Below are positions 1 through 5,832 of a DNA stretch of 5,832 nt, piece after piece. The notes under the pieces are model-generated. The model saw only the letters and a list, made by a program, of their open reading frames with translations. It did no database searches and was not told where the DNA came from. This DNA is from Actinomycetes bacterium (lineage in GTDB: Bacteria > Actinomycetota > Aquicultoria > CAJVYJ01 > JAUVQD01). The position numbers and the translations under genes are program-made. Numbering within the stretch: the first letter of the stretch is position 1; every line of letters starts with the position of its first letter. The DNA is taken from assembly GCA_030605305.1 (NCBI GenBank), contig JAUWIO010000064.1, forward strand, positions 1-5,832. Reading direction: 5' to 3'.

Positions 1-460
1 CGAGGCTGTGCTGGCCCCGTATAGTCTTACCAAAGAGCTCGCCGTAAGGTTTCTTGGTGGAAGCGCCGGAATCGGCGTCGGGCCCATACATGCATTCCGT
101 GGCCCGGTCGTTGCCCATGCCGTCGATCCCTGCCCGCTCACCAAAGCTCCGTGTCTCGGAACTCGAGCCGTCTTTAAGAAGTCTCCAGCTGTTTCCGTTT
201 GCCAGGTGAACAGCATGACAGGTGCGGCACTTATTGCTGGACGTGGAGTAACCGATATGCGGAGTGATGGTGGTAGACGCAGTATTATAGTCTCGCCAGT
301 AAGCGTCGCCGACCGTGTCACTCGTACTCGCTTGAAACCATCCGCCAGCAAATGAACTAGTGGGCATAGCAAAGAATAAGATTAAGATGACCCCAAAAAA
401 CAAAGGCCATGTCTTCAATTCCGCTGTCTTGCTTGAATGTTCATCGTCCGCCCCACACAA
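1..460 (-). CDS. Exported c-type cytochrome, 5' part (partial, runs off left edge)
   Basis: Reading from a TTG at 460 gives 153 residues to the edge with no stop. A hydrophobic segment at about residues 18-35 (LFFGVILILFF) ends in SSFAGG, which fits a signal peptide cleaved after A38, so the product should be outside the cytoplasmic membrane. Residues 78-85 read CRTCHAVH. This is a CxxCH covalent heme site with a further His three residues on, the pattern of multiheme cytochromes of the doubled-CxxCH type; electron transfer is therefore the likely role. A second Cys (C123, in ATECMYGPD) sits where such proteins often have another CxxCH, but no CH follows it. A downstream GQHSL could supply an axial histidine. 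The TTG start is chosen because GAAGGA lies 8 nt upstream and an in-frame TAA at 463-461 abuts it. TTG at 418 is a weaker alternative. Heme count and partner are unknown because the rest is missing. Confidence 0.85.
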   Translation of the reverse strand, partial: MCGADDEHSSKTAELKTWPLFFGVILILFFAMPTSSFAGGWFQASTSDTVGDAYWRDYNTASTTITPHIGYSTSSNKCRTCHAVHLANGNSWRLLKDGSSSETRSFGERAGIDGMGNDRATECMYGPDADSGASTKKPYGELFGKTIRGQHSL

Positions 461-468
461 TTATGCCG

Positions 469-474
469 TCCTTC
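469..474 (-). promoter_or_regulatory. Ribosome binding site of the cytochrome gene
   Basis: GAAGGA on the minus strand, 8 nt upstream of the TTG at 460. It decides the start, because no in-frame ATG or GTG lies between the upstream stop and the signal peptide. Confidence 0.7.
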
Positions 475-535
475 ACATGATTCAATCTGCCTCTTCCTCA
501 TGGCAGCGGTTTTCGACCCTGTGCATACAAGCACA

Positions 536-564
536 AGAATACCGCGTGGGTTAGATAAGGTCAA
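536..564 (-). promoter_or_regulatory. Probable sigma70-type promoter for the cytochrome gene
   Basis: On the minus strand TTGACC (564-559) is followed after exactly 17 nt by TATTCT (541-536). That is 5 of 6 and 4 of 6 consensus positions. Transcription would begin near 529, giving a leader of about 70 nt before the TTG at 460. The -35 box and part of the spacer overlap the last codons of the doubtful ORF 551-775, so the cytochrome is probably its own transcription unit. Confidence 0.6.
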
Positions 565-775
565 TACTTTTGGTTGCTCTAATCAACTCTTTTGGCAGTG
601 GTTGACCTACCTGTTCTGGTAAGTCCAGGCACCTAAAGGTACTCGGTGGGTCGAGCTCCACCTGAAAGGGTTTCCCGGGAGGCGAATCTACCGACTTTTT
701 GCATATCACATAGACACCGTTACGCGCAGGTTTTTCGGTTGCCCGACCACCGGCCGTTAGGAAACGTCCGTGCAT
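551..775 (-). CDS. Doubtful small ORF, 74 residues, hypothetical
   Basis: ATG at 775 to TAA at 553-551, 74 codons. In its favour, GGGAG sits 6 nt upstream of the ATG and the frame fills much of a 424-bp gap on the same strand as both neighbours. Against it, I recognise no family, no membrane segment and no motif. Third codon positions look only about half G or C, whereas the clear genes to the right look more biased. The putative ribosome site also lies inside a small hairpin, and the cytochrome promoter overlaps the 3' end. The product would be soluble and basic to neutral, with two Cys residues (in VICKKS and FRCLDL) and several prolines. It could equally be non-coding, structured RNA, or the remnant of a decayed gene. 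Confidence 0.3.
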   Translation of the reverse strand: MHGRFLTAGGRATEKPARNGVYVICKKSVDSPPGKPFQVELDPPSTFRCLDLPEQVGQPLPKELIRATKSIDLI

Positions 776-776
776 A

Positions 777-788
777 ACGGTCTCCCGT
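777..788 (-). promoter_or_regulatory. Small GAGA-capped hairpin over a ribosome site
   Basis: On the minus strand ACGG-GAGA-CCGT folds into a 4-bp stem with a GNRA-type tetraloop. The GGGAG that would serve the ATG at 775 lies in its 5' arm and loop. The same CCGT can instead pair with an ACGG just downstream (CCGT-TATGC-ACGG), so two exclusive folds are possible. The stems are short and could be chance. Confidence 0.3.
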
Positions 789-795
789 ATGGCGC

Positions 796-826
796 ATTTT
801 CACGACGCTTCTTAGATCGTGAAAAT
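796..826. repeat. Perfect 10-bp inverted repeat, 11-nt spacer
   Basis: The plus strand reads ATTTTCACGA at 796-805 and its exact reverse complement TCGTGAAAAT at 817-826. It lies about 60 bp beyond the radical SAM stop and about 20 bp before the ATG of the doubtful ORF. As RNA it would form a 10-bp hairpin. It lacks a T-run on either side, so a standard intrinsic terminator is unlikely. A dimeric-repressor operator or an mRNA 3'-end stabilising or processing hairpin are alternatives. Confidence 0.6.
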
Positions 827-846
827 AAGGGTCTTACCCGTGAGGT

Positions 847-876
847 CCGTGGTGGTGGTAGTAGCGGTAGTGGTGA
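847..876. repeat. Imperfect GGT/AGT trinucleotide tract
   Basis: Just past the radical SAM stop the plus strand runs through GGT GGT GGT AGT AGC GGT AGT GGT-type triplets. It is low-complexity sequence in untranslated DNA, with no open reading frame of note across it. Confidence 0.4.
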
Positions 877-884
877 CCAGCGGC

Positions 885-2324
885 CTAGCTGGAGCCGACT
901 ATGTCTCGAAGCTGCTGATGAAGTTTTTTCGGCATCTTCATCTGATCGGCGAGGTAGGAGTGGGTGGACAAGAGTTGGCCGACTGAGATCATGTAGTCGC
1001 GCTTGAATTTCGACATCTGCGGCAGTTGCGTCATTTTCTTTATATAGAAATTGCGAAAAGCCTTGAACAGCTCCTGAGAAACCTGCTCCCGTGTCATATT
1101 GGTCGGCTTGATGACCGGCTCCACTAAATTGTAATGCGACAGGTCCCAGTCCTCGATGTACGGCTCTAAGTCTTCGTAGATGTCGGCATACGGCCAAGGG
1201 GCGATCGCCAGGAAAAAGGCCAGGTCCGGAGTGTAGAATTGAGCCAACTTGGCGGTCTGTTTCATCGCCTCCGCCGTGTCGTCGGGCATGCCGAGAACGA
1301 ACGAGGTCTCGGAGATGATCCCGGCCTCATTGATCAACTCGATGGCCCGCTTGGACTGCTCGACTTTGATATCCTTATTGAACTTCTTCAGGGTCTCGGC
1401 TGAGCCGGATTCGACCCCTACATAGATATGTACGATACCCGCTTGCCTATAAAGGTCCAAAATGGACTCGTCTCGCAAAACATCGACGACCCGGGTCTCA
1501 AGAAGTATTTCCATCCCCAGGTCGGCCTCGATAAGCAAATCGACCACGCGGCGCCACCGCTTTTCATCGGTAGCGGGCGATTCGTCGGCTATCATCGCCA
1601 CATTGACACCGTATTCGGCCTTGAGCATGGCCAGCTCAGCGACGAAATTCTCGGGGCTACGCGAGCGCCAAGACCGCTCCCAAAACAGCTGCTGCGAGCA
1701 GAACGAGCACGCGGAGACGCAACCGCGGGCGAAGCCGACTACCGCCAGAGTGGAGCCGGCGGTCGGCCTGTATGTGTATAGCGGCCAATCAATCAGATCC
1801 CAGGCCCTTGGTAAAGCATCTAGGTCTTGAATGAACGGTCGAACTGGTGTCGTGATCACGGCGCCGTCGCTCAGAAAAGAGATTCCCTTGACCTTGGCCA
1901 GATCGTCCCCTGCCGCTAAACACGCCAACAGCTCCGGGAACGTCTCTTCGCCTTCGCCGCGGACGACGAAGTCCACTTCAGGATGGCCTTCAAGTATGTC
2001 TTGATAACAAAAGGTGGGGTGGACCCCGCCAAGGACCGTGGTTATATCTCCGCTTATAGCCTTGGCCGTTTCCAGAACCTTCAGACAGTCATTGACTACT
2101 GCCGTAAAGCCGCCGGTGGCCACCACATCGGGCCGGCGGGCTTCGATGCGCTTTTCGATATCCTCGTGGGTATCGAACATTGTCATCGCGTCGTATATCT
2201 CGACTTCGTGACCGGCTGCCTGCAAAGACCCGGCCACATAAACCAGATTGAGCGGCAGCCAGGTCCCGGCCGCCTCGACAACTCCACAGTGGTACGGTGG
2301 TGTGATTAGTAGAACAGATGCCAT
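885..2324 (-). CDS. B12-binding-domain radical SAM protein (BchE-like superfamily)
   Basis: 479 residues, complete. The N-terminal part (about 1-140) has the Rossmann-like layout of a cobalamin-binding domain: VLLITPP at 4-10, NLVYVAGSLQAAGHEVEIYD at 26-45 and VLGGVHPT at 97-104. Like many relatives it lacks the DxHxxG base-on motif. The radical SAM core follows: GFARGC202VSAC206SFC209 binds the 4Fe-4S cluster and S-adenosylmethionine, VGVESGS is at 302-308 and GMPDDT at 345-350. The helical C-terminus (about 390-479) has no recognised motif. Relatives include the anaerobic cyclase BchE and several cobalamin-dependent methylases, so the name given by homology says little about substrate. The enzyme should be cytoplasmic and oxygen-sensitive. 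It starts at ATG 2324, 19 nt after the stop of the membrane protein gene, and is almost certainly its operon partner. The ribosome site is weak (CGGA about 12 nt upstream). Reaction and substrate are unknown. Confidence 0.93.
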   Translation of the reverse strand: MASVLLITPPYHCGVVEAAGTWLPLNLVYVAGSLQAAGHEVEIYDAMTMFDTHEDIEKRIEARRPDVVATGGFTAVVNDCLKVLETAKAISGDITTVLGGVHPTFCYQDILEGHPEVDFVVRGEGEETFPELLACLAAGDDLAKVKGISFLSDGAVITTPVRPFIQDLDALPRAWDLIDWPLYTYRPTAGSTLAVVGFARGCVSACSFCSQQLFWERSWRSRSPENFVAELAMLKAEYGVNVAMIADESPATDEKRWRRVVDLLIEADLGMEILLETRVVDVLRDESILDLYRQAGIVHIYVGVESGSAETLKKFNKDIKVEQSKRAIELINEAGIISETSFVLGMPDDTAEAMKQTAKLAQFYTPDLAFFLAIAPWPYADIYEDLEPYIEDWDLSHYNLVEPVIKPTNMTREQVSQELFKAFRNFYIKKMTQLPQMSKFKRDYMISVGQLLSTHSYLADQMKMPKKLHQQLRDIVGSS

Positions 2325-2343
2325 TTGTTTCGCCGGTCCGAGA

Positions 2344-2763
2344 TCAAGCTCGGCCGGCTCCCACCTTTCCGGGTCTTGGGGCGTAAGCGCTCTCCAAGGA
2401 GGCTCTGAGCTCTTTGACTTTATTGGCTAGTTGTCGCCACTTATAGGCGCCGATGCCGACAACCGAAAGAATGATGACTAACTTTAGGATCAGGGACGGT
2501 TCCTGGTTCTTGTCGACAGCCGCCGCCCATTCGAAATCAGCGAACGTCAGCAGCCTGACGATCCCTCCGACCACGATCCATGCTAGTGAAACCCGCGCTA
2601 GAACGGCGAGCTTTGGATAACGATCGACGAAATACCGGATCGCTTCGACTTGGCCGGTCCGTTCAACGGTTCGCGCTAAGAAAAGAATGACTACCGCGCT
2701 TGTGAAAAAAAGCGCACTCGCGAGGTCGTGGAAATAATTGTTCATCATTAAGAAGAGTTGCAC
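2344..2763 (-). CDS. Small three-helix membrane protein of unknown function
   Basis: 139 residues from a GTG at 2763. Hydrophobic segments lie at about 14-30 (SALFFTSAVVILFLA), 52-73 (with SLAWIVVGGIVRLL) and 91-107 (LILKLVIILSVVGIGAY). A charged, probably helical tail (108-139, KVKELRASLES) follows. N-terminal NNYFHD puts a His at residue 12 beside the first helix, and conserved-looking Arg residues flank helices 1 and 2. The overall shape recalls small heme- or metal-associated membrane proteins, but I do not recognise a family and assign no role. The GTG is preferred because a TGATATAAT promoter ends 6 nt before it and no Shine-Dalgarno precedes it or the alternative ATG codons at 2748 and 2745. 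This suggests leaderless translation. It is first gene of an operon with the radical SAM gene, so the two products probably serve one pathway. Confidence 0.85.
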   Translation of the reverse strand: MQLFLMMNNYFHDLASALFFTSAVVILFLARTVERTGQVEAIRYFVDRYPKLAVLARVSLAWIVVGGIVRLLTFADFEWAAAVDKNQEPSLILKLVIILSVVGIGAYKWRQLANKVKELRASLESAYAPRPGKVGAGRA

Positions 2764-2769
2764 GGTCGA

Positions 2770-2778
2770 ATTATATCA
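2770..2778 (-). promoter_or_regulatory. Extended -10 promoter of the membrane protein/radical SAM operon
   Basis: On the minus strand TGATATAAT is a perfect extended -10 element (TGnTATAAT). The box ends 6 nt before the GTG at 2763, so transcription should start at or within a base or two of the start codon. The -35 position (GAAAAA) is poor, as is usual for extended -10 promoters. The palindrome TCATATGA (2776-2783) overlaps the upstream edge. Confidence 0.72.
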
Positions 2779-2809
2779 TATGACCACAGATGTTTTTCGG
2801 TCTGCTTGG

Positions 2810-2826
2810 TTGCCCGCTCGAGGCAA
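2810..2826. repeat. Short inverted repeat in the divergent promoter region
   Basis: TTGCC at 2810-2814 and GGCAA at 2822-2826 are perfect 5-bp arms around a 7-nt spacer. They lie between the two divergent promoters, upstream of both. It could be an operator acting on either gene, but such a short repeat may be chance. Confidence 0.25.
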
Positions 2827-2883
2827 AACGGCCAACTTCGTGGCGGTGCGCTGCCCATGACGGACGAGGAGAATGAGCCGGCA

Positions 2884-2912
2884 TTGACAGTATATTTCTC
2901 GTCAGTTAGGTT
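2884..2912 (+). promoter_or_regulatory. Promoter of the membrane methyltransferase gene
   Basis: A perfect TTGACA (2884-2889) is followed after 17 nt by TAGGTT (2907-2912), which keeps the key T1, A2 and T6 of the -10 consensus. The -10 ends 6 nt before the ATG at 2919, which predicts a leaderless transcript. This mirrors the divergent gene. Confidence 0.65.
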
Positions 2913-2918
2913 ACGTTT

Positions 2919-3617
2919 ATGACGCGCCCAAAACTCATCTCCCGAATGCTCTTAGCAGCCCTAGCGGTGGCGCCGATCCTCTTCATCGGCGACTTCTATC
3001 AGCACTTCTACGCGTACCTCACCGGTAATGTGATCACCCGGATCATCACCGAGCAGTGGCATATCGTCGTGCTCAATATCTTGCTTTTCTCGGCCTTTCT
3101 GATCCCGCTTTCGTTCCGTCGCAAAGCGAAATGGACAGAGTATAGTCTGGTGACGGCCTTCTTTGTCTCGCTCTTCGTCGAGATGTACGGTATCCCGCTG
3201 ACAATCTTGTTCGCCTCGAAGTATTTCTACACCTTGGGGGAGAGCGCTCCGCCCCATGTCGTTGAATTCGACTTGTTCGGCGTGGGCTTCGGGATGGATG
3301 CCGCCATGGCCTACGGCGCCGTCCTGATGACCATCGGAGCAGCGCTGATCATGATCGGCTGGATCACACTATATATAAACGTTCGGAAAGGTAACTTTGT
3401 CACCAGCGGGATCTACGCTTACTCAAGGCACCCGCAATACCTGGGCTTTATACTGATCATCTTGGGTTGGTTCATCGGCTGGCCGACCTTGATATCGATC
3501 ATCTTTGTGCCCGTCCTGATCTATAAGTACGTACGTGTCTGCGTCACCGAAGAAAAGGAGATCGGCGGCACACCAGAGTACCGGACGTATAAAGAATCTG
3601 TCCCCTTCTTCGTCTAG
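2919..3617 (+). CDS. Membrane methyltransferase, isoprenylcysteine carboxyl methyltransferase (ICMT)-like
   Basis: 232 residues, complete. Hydrophobic helices lie at about 8-26, 47-66, 75-98, 127-153 and 172-202. The C-terminal third carries the hallmarks of the ICMT/phospholipid-methyltransferase family: SGIYAYSRHPQYLGF (163-177, with the RHPxYLG signature at 170-176), a paired hydrophobic helix, then TEEKEI (210-215) and EYRTYKESVPFF (220-231). In the family these segments form the SAM-binding pocket at the membrane surface, and they support SAM-dependent methyl transfer to a lipid-like or membrane-bound acceptor. Bacteria lack the prenylated proteins that give the family its name, so the substrate is open. 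EMYGIPLTI (88-96) looks like a subfamily motif. The ATG at 2919 lacks a ribosome site but follows a promoter with 6-nt spacing. The copper-type ATPase gene lies 125 nt downstream on the same strand; I recall similar methyltransferases near copper exporters elsewhere, which hints at a shared metal-related role. Confidence 0.87.
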   Translation: MTRPKLISRMLLAALAVAPILFIGDFYQHFYAYLTGNVITRIITEQWHIVVLNILLFSAFLIPLSFRRKAKWTEYSLVTAFFVSLFVEMYGIPLTILFASKYFYTLGESAPPHVVEFDLFGVGFGMDAAMAYGAVLMTIGAALIMIGWITLYINVRKGNFVTSGIYAYSRHPQYLGFILIILGWFIGWPTLISIIFVPVLIYKYVRVCVTEEKEIGGTPEYRTYKESVPFFV

Positions 3618-3645
3618 CGGCCGCCGCGACAGCGCTATCCTGCCA

Positions 3646-3675
3646 TTGACACAAGCCCTCTCCCCGGTTTAGAAC
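3646..3675 (+). promoter_or_regulatory. Possible promoter of the copper ATPase gene
   Basis: TTGACA at 3646-3651 and TAGAAC at 3670-3675 are separated by 18 nt. The -35 is perfect and the -10 matches 4 of 6. The leader would be about 60 nt. The spacer is slightly long, but no clear CueR-type dyad or CsoR-type G/C-tract inverted repeat is visible, so metal control is not shown. No terminator was seen between the methyltransferase stop and this point, so read-through is possible. Confidence 0.45.
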
Positions 3676-3742
3676 TATCCTTAGCGATCGACTTGAATAG
3701 CCAAAAAGCGGCGCACGGGTAGAATCAGACCGACTCCGACGA

Positions 3743-5832
3743 ATGGTGGCCGATATGGCCCAGAACGCTCCGGAACACGATGACCGCGAAGTCGCCTTCC
3801 CTGTCCTGGGGATGCACTGTGCTTCGTGCGCGCTGAAGGTCGAGAAATCCCTTAATGAAACTCCCGGCGTCGACGAAGCAGTGGTCAACCTGGCCACCGA
3901 GCAGGCCCATATAAAATACCGCTCTACGGTCACTAACGTTGAGGCCTTGGGGGCACGGGTCAAGGATATCGGGTACGAGGCGGTCTTGCCGGAGCCGCAG
4001 GCTGCGCCCGGTGCGGATGCCGCAATACGCGACCGTGAACGGGAGTACCGGGAAGCCGAATACAATGACTTGAGACTCAAACTCATCGTCTCGGCCACCC
4101 TGAGCGTGATCCTCCTCTTCGGGAGCATGCCCCATCTCTTCGGCTTCGTGCCCGAGTGGCTATCGGCGCCCGTGACCCTGCTTGCCCTGGCCATCCCGGT
4201 CCAATTCTGGGCGGGAGCGCAGTTCTACCGCGGCGCGTTAGCGGCGGCCAGGCACAGAACGACCAACATGGATACCCTGATCGCCCTCGGTACTTCCGCG
4301 GCCTTCGGATACAGCACGATGGTGGCGCTCTTCCCGCAGCTCTTCCCGCCTGAAGTCCGCGGGCAGGTCTATTTCGACACGGCCGCCTTCATCATCACCC
4401 TGATACTGCTAGGGCGGCTCCTGGAGGCCCGCGCCAAGGGGCGCACATCCGAAGCGATCAAGAAACTTATCGGGTTGCAGCCAAAGACCGCCCGGGTATT
4501 CAAGGAGGGCCAAGAAGTCGACGTACCTATCTCCTCTGTGAAAGTCGGCGACATAATCATCGTCCGGCCGGGCGAGCGGATCCCGGTCGACGGAGCCGTG
4601 GTCGAAGGCGAGTCCCGGATCGACGAATCCATGCTCACGGGAGAGAGCCTGCCGGTCGCGAAGCGTCCCGATGATGAAGTCGTGGGAGCGACTATCAACG
4701 GTACGGGAGCGTTCAAGATGGAAGCTCGGCGGGTAGGCGCGGATACAGCCTTGGCTCAGATAATAAAGATGGTCGAGGAGGCCCAGGGGTCCAAAGCGCC
4801 GATCCAGCGCTTGGCGGACCTTATCGCCAGCTATTTTGTCCCGGCCGTCCTCGCTATCGCGACCGTCACGTTTATCGTCTGGTATATCTTCGGCCCGGAG
4901 CCGACGCTCACTTTTGCCCTGCTCAATTTCGTCGCGGTTTTGATAATCGCCTGCCCGTGCGCGCTCGGCCTGGCCACGCCGACGGCCATCATGGTCGGCA
5001 CCGGCAAGGGCGCGGAAAGCGGCGTCCTCATAAAGGGCGGCGAAACGCTTGAGACCGTCCACCGGCTCGACTCAGTGGTCTTCGACAAGACCGGGACGCT
5101 GACCAAGGGCGAGCCCGCGGTCACCGACGTGGTGACAACCGGTGCGGTCGACGCCGACGAGCTTATTAGGCTGGCTGCTTCGGTGGAGCGGTTCTCCGAA
5201 CACCCGCTGGGGACGGCGATCGTGGCCAAGGGCAAGGCCGCCGGCTCGGCTCTCGCGGACCCGGTCGGATTCAACGCCATCGCCGGACACGGTATCGAGG
5301 CCACGGTGGACGGACGCCACGTCGTCGCGGGTTCCGCCAGATTAATGACCGATGCCGGCCATGGCTTGGGAGCTGCGGAGCAGGCCGGTGAGCGACTGGC
5401 TGAAGACGGAAAGACCTTGGTGTTCGTGGCTATCGACCGCTCGATCGCCGGGGTCATCGGGATCGCGGATACGATAAGAGATGGCTCCCGAGAGGCGGTC
5501 GAGACTCTGCATGGGCTGGGGCTCGAAGTCATCATGATCACGGGTGACAATGAAAAGACAGCCCGGGCCATTGCCGCACAGGGCGGCATCGACCGGGGCC
5601 TGGCCCAAGTCTTGCCGGAAGACAAACAAGCGGAAGTGAAAAAGCTCCAAGCAGAGGGCAAAAGGGTAGCCATGGTCGGGGACGGCATCAATGACGCCCC
5701 CGCCCTGGCCCAAGCGGATGTCGGCATCGCCATCGGCGCCGGAACAGACATAGCTATCGAGGCGTCTGACATTACGCTGGTCCGGGATGACCTGCGCCTG
5801 GTGGCCGGAGCGATCGACTTGAGCGGGCGGAC
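3743..5832 (+). CDS. copA: Copper-type P1B ATPase, partial (runs off right edge)
   Basis: 696 codons are present with no stop. The domains in order are: one N-terminal heavy-metal-associated domain (about 17-82) with GMHCASC, Cys26 and Cys29 binding the metal; helices A-D (about 110-131, 141-160, 177-200, 207-227); the actuator domain with TGES at 299-302; helices E and F (362-384, 390-412) with the metal-site CPC at 404-406; the phosphorylation site DKTGT (D448); the nucleotide-binding SEHPLG (485-490, the His-Pro of P1B pumps); MITGDN (599-603 region); and the hinge GDGINDAP (647-654). CPC with [11 protein letters not shown] before helix C fits the Cu(I) exporter group. The last two helices, whose conserved Asn, Met and Ser residues would confirm Cu(I), lie beyond the window. 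It pumps metal out of the cytoplasm at the cost of ATP. The start is ATG 3743; ATG 3755, with GGTGG 5 nt upstream, is equally plausible. No in-frame start lies between 3743 and the upstream TAG. Confidence 0.95.
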   Translation, partial: MVADMAQNAPEHDDREVAFPVLGMHCASCALKVEKSLNETPGVDEAVVNLATEQAHIKYRSTVTNVEALGARVKDIGYEAVLPEPQAAPGADAAIRDREREYREAEYNDLRLKLIVSATLSVILLFGSMPHLFGFVPEWLSAPVTLLALAIPVQFWAGAQFYRGALAAARHRTTNMDTLIALGTSAAFGYSTMVALFPQLFPPEVRGQVYFDTAAFIITLILLGRLLEARAKGRTSEAIKKLIGLQPKTARVFKEGQEVDVPISSVKVGDIIIVRPGERIPVDGAVVEGESRIDESMLTGESLPVAKRPDDEVVGATINGTGAFKMEARRVGADTALAQIIKMVEEAQGSKAPIQRLADLIASYFVPAVLAIATVTFIVWYIFGPEPTLTFALLNFVAVLIIACPCALGLATPTAIMVGTGKGAESGVLIKGGETLETVHRLDSVVFDKTGTLTKGEPAVTDVVTTGAVDADELIRLAASVERFSEHPLGTAIVAKGKAAGSALADPVGFNAIAGHGIEATVDGRHVVAGSARLMTDAGHGLGAAEQAGERLAEDGKTLVFVAIDRSIAGVIGIADTIRDGSREAVETLHGLGLEVIMITGDNEKTARAIAAQGGIDRGLAQVLPEDKQAEVKKLQAEGKRVAMVGDGINDAPALAQADVGIAIGAGTDIAIEASDITLVRDDLRLVAGAIDLSGR

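Larger units (their letters stand above)
461..884. other. 424-bp stretch without a confident gene
   Basis: This is the interval between the cytochrome start and the radical SAM stop. It holds a promoter for the cytochrome (536-564), one doubtful minus-strand ORF (551-775), a cluster of ACGG/CCGT tetranucleotides around that ORF's start, a perfect inverted repeat (796-826) and a GGT/AGT-rich tract (847-876). No hairpin followed by a T-run, tRNA or recognised riboswitch consensus was seen. Confidence 0.6.

Noticed and set aside
8..355. 115-codon plus-strand open frame
   Set aside because: It is antisense to the cytochrome gene, which has a signal peptide, CxxCH and ribosome site supporting the minus strand.
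700..830. Cyclic-di-GMP (GEMM), ZTP or glycine riboswitch on the minus strand
   Set aside because: Some fragments (a GNRA loop, CGGGAGACCG) resemble parts of these, but the conserved core sequences cannot be laid out in order. The region is also upstream of the cytochrome's own promoter.
1428..2309. Several plus-strand open frames (1428-1781, 1462-1830, 1983-2309)
   Set aside because: All lie opposite the radical SAM gene, which has intact motifs along its whole length.
885..2324. Specific naming of the radical SAM gene as bchE or hpnR
   Set aside because: Only superfamily-level motifs are visible and no pathway neighbours are present, so a gene symbol would be a guess.
3617..3624. GCGGCCGC palindrome just after the methyltransferase stop
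   Set aside because: It is a self-complementary octamer without a loop or T-run, so not a terminator; expected occasionally in GC-rich DNA.
3544..4194. 216-codon open frame on the minus strand
   Set aside because: It is antisense to the methyltransferase end and the ATPase N-terminus, is low in complexity and contains no recognisable domain.
4831..5772. 313-codon open frame on the minus strand, Ser/Pro/Ala-rich
   Set aside because: It lies wholly antisense to the ATPase gene, whose motifs (CPC, DKTGT, GDGIND) are unmistakable. The skewed composition is what codon bias of the real gene produces on the other strand.

Overview
The window reads as ordinary bacterial chromosome with moderately high GC. 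The lineage is uncertain. Two divergent genes each have a -10 box only 6 nt upstream of the start codon and no Shine-Dalgarno sequence, the architecture of leaderless mRNAs. These are common in Actinomycetota and some other phyla. A B12-type radical SAM enzyme and a c-type cytochrome with CxxCHxxH heme attachment fit an anaerobic or microaerobic organism. An anaerobic actinobacterial lineage is my best guess, held weakly.

Left third (1-884, minus strand): the 5' part of an exported c-type cytochrome gene runs off the left edge. It has a TTG start, a clear ribosome binding site and a good promoter of its own. Upstream lies about 420 bp with no confident gene. It holds a doubtful 74-codon ORF, a cluster of mutually complementary ACGG/CCGT tetranucleotides, and a perfect 10-bp inverted repeat.

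Middle (885-2763, minus strand): a two-gene operon encodes a small three-helix membrane protein followed, 19 nt downstream, by a 479-residue B12-binding radical SAM protein. The membrane protein gene has an extended -10 promoter and a GTG start, apparently leaderless.

Right half (2919-5832, plus strand): divergent from that operon is a membrane methyltransferase of the isoprenylcysteine carboxyl methyltransferase (ICMT) type, also apparently leaderless. It is followed 125 nt later by a copper-type P1B ATPase with one N-terminal metal-binding domain. The ATPase is cut by the right edge inside its C-terminal part, before the last two membrane helices. The methyltransferase and ATPase may act together in metal handling at the membrane.

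No RNA genes, insertion sequences, CRISPR arrays or convincing intrinsic terminators were recognised. The points most worth a second look are the paired leaderless starts, the membrane protein/radical SAM pair of unknown pathway, the heme site that appears to have lost its CH, the methyltransferase beside the copper pump, and the unexplained 461-884 region.
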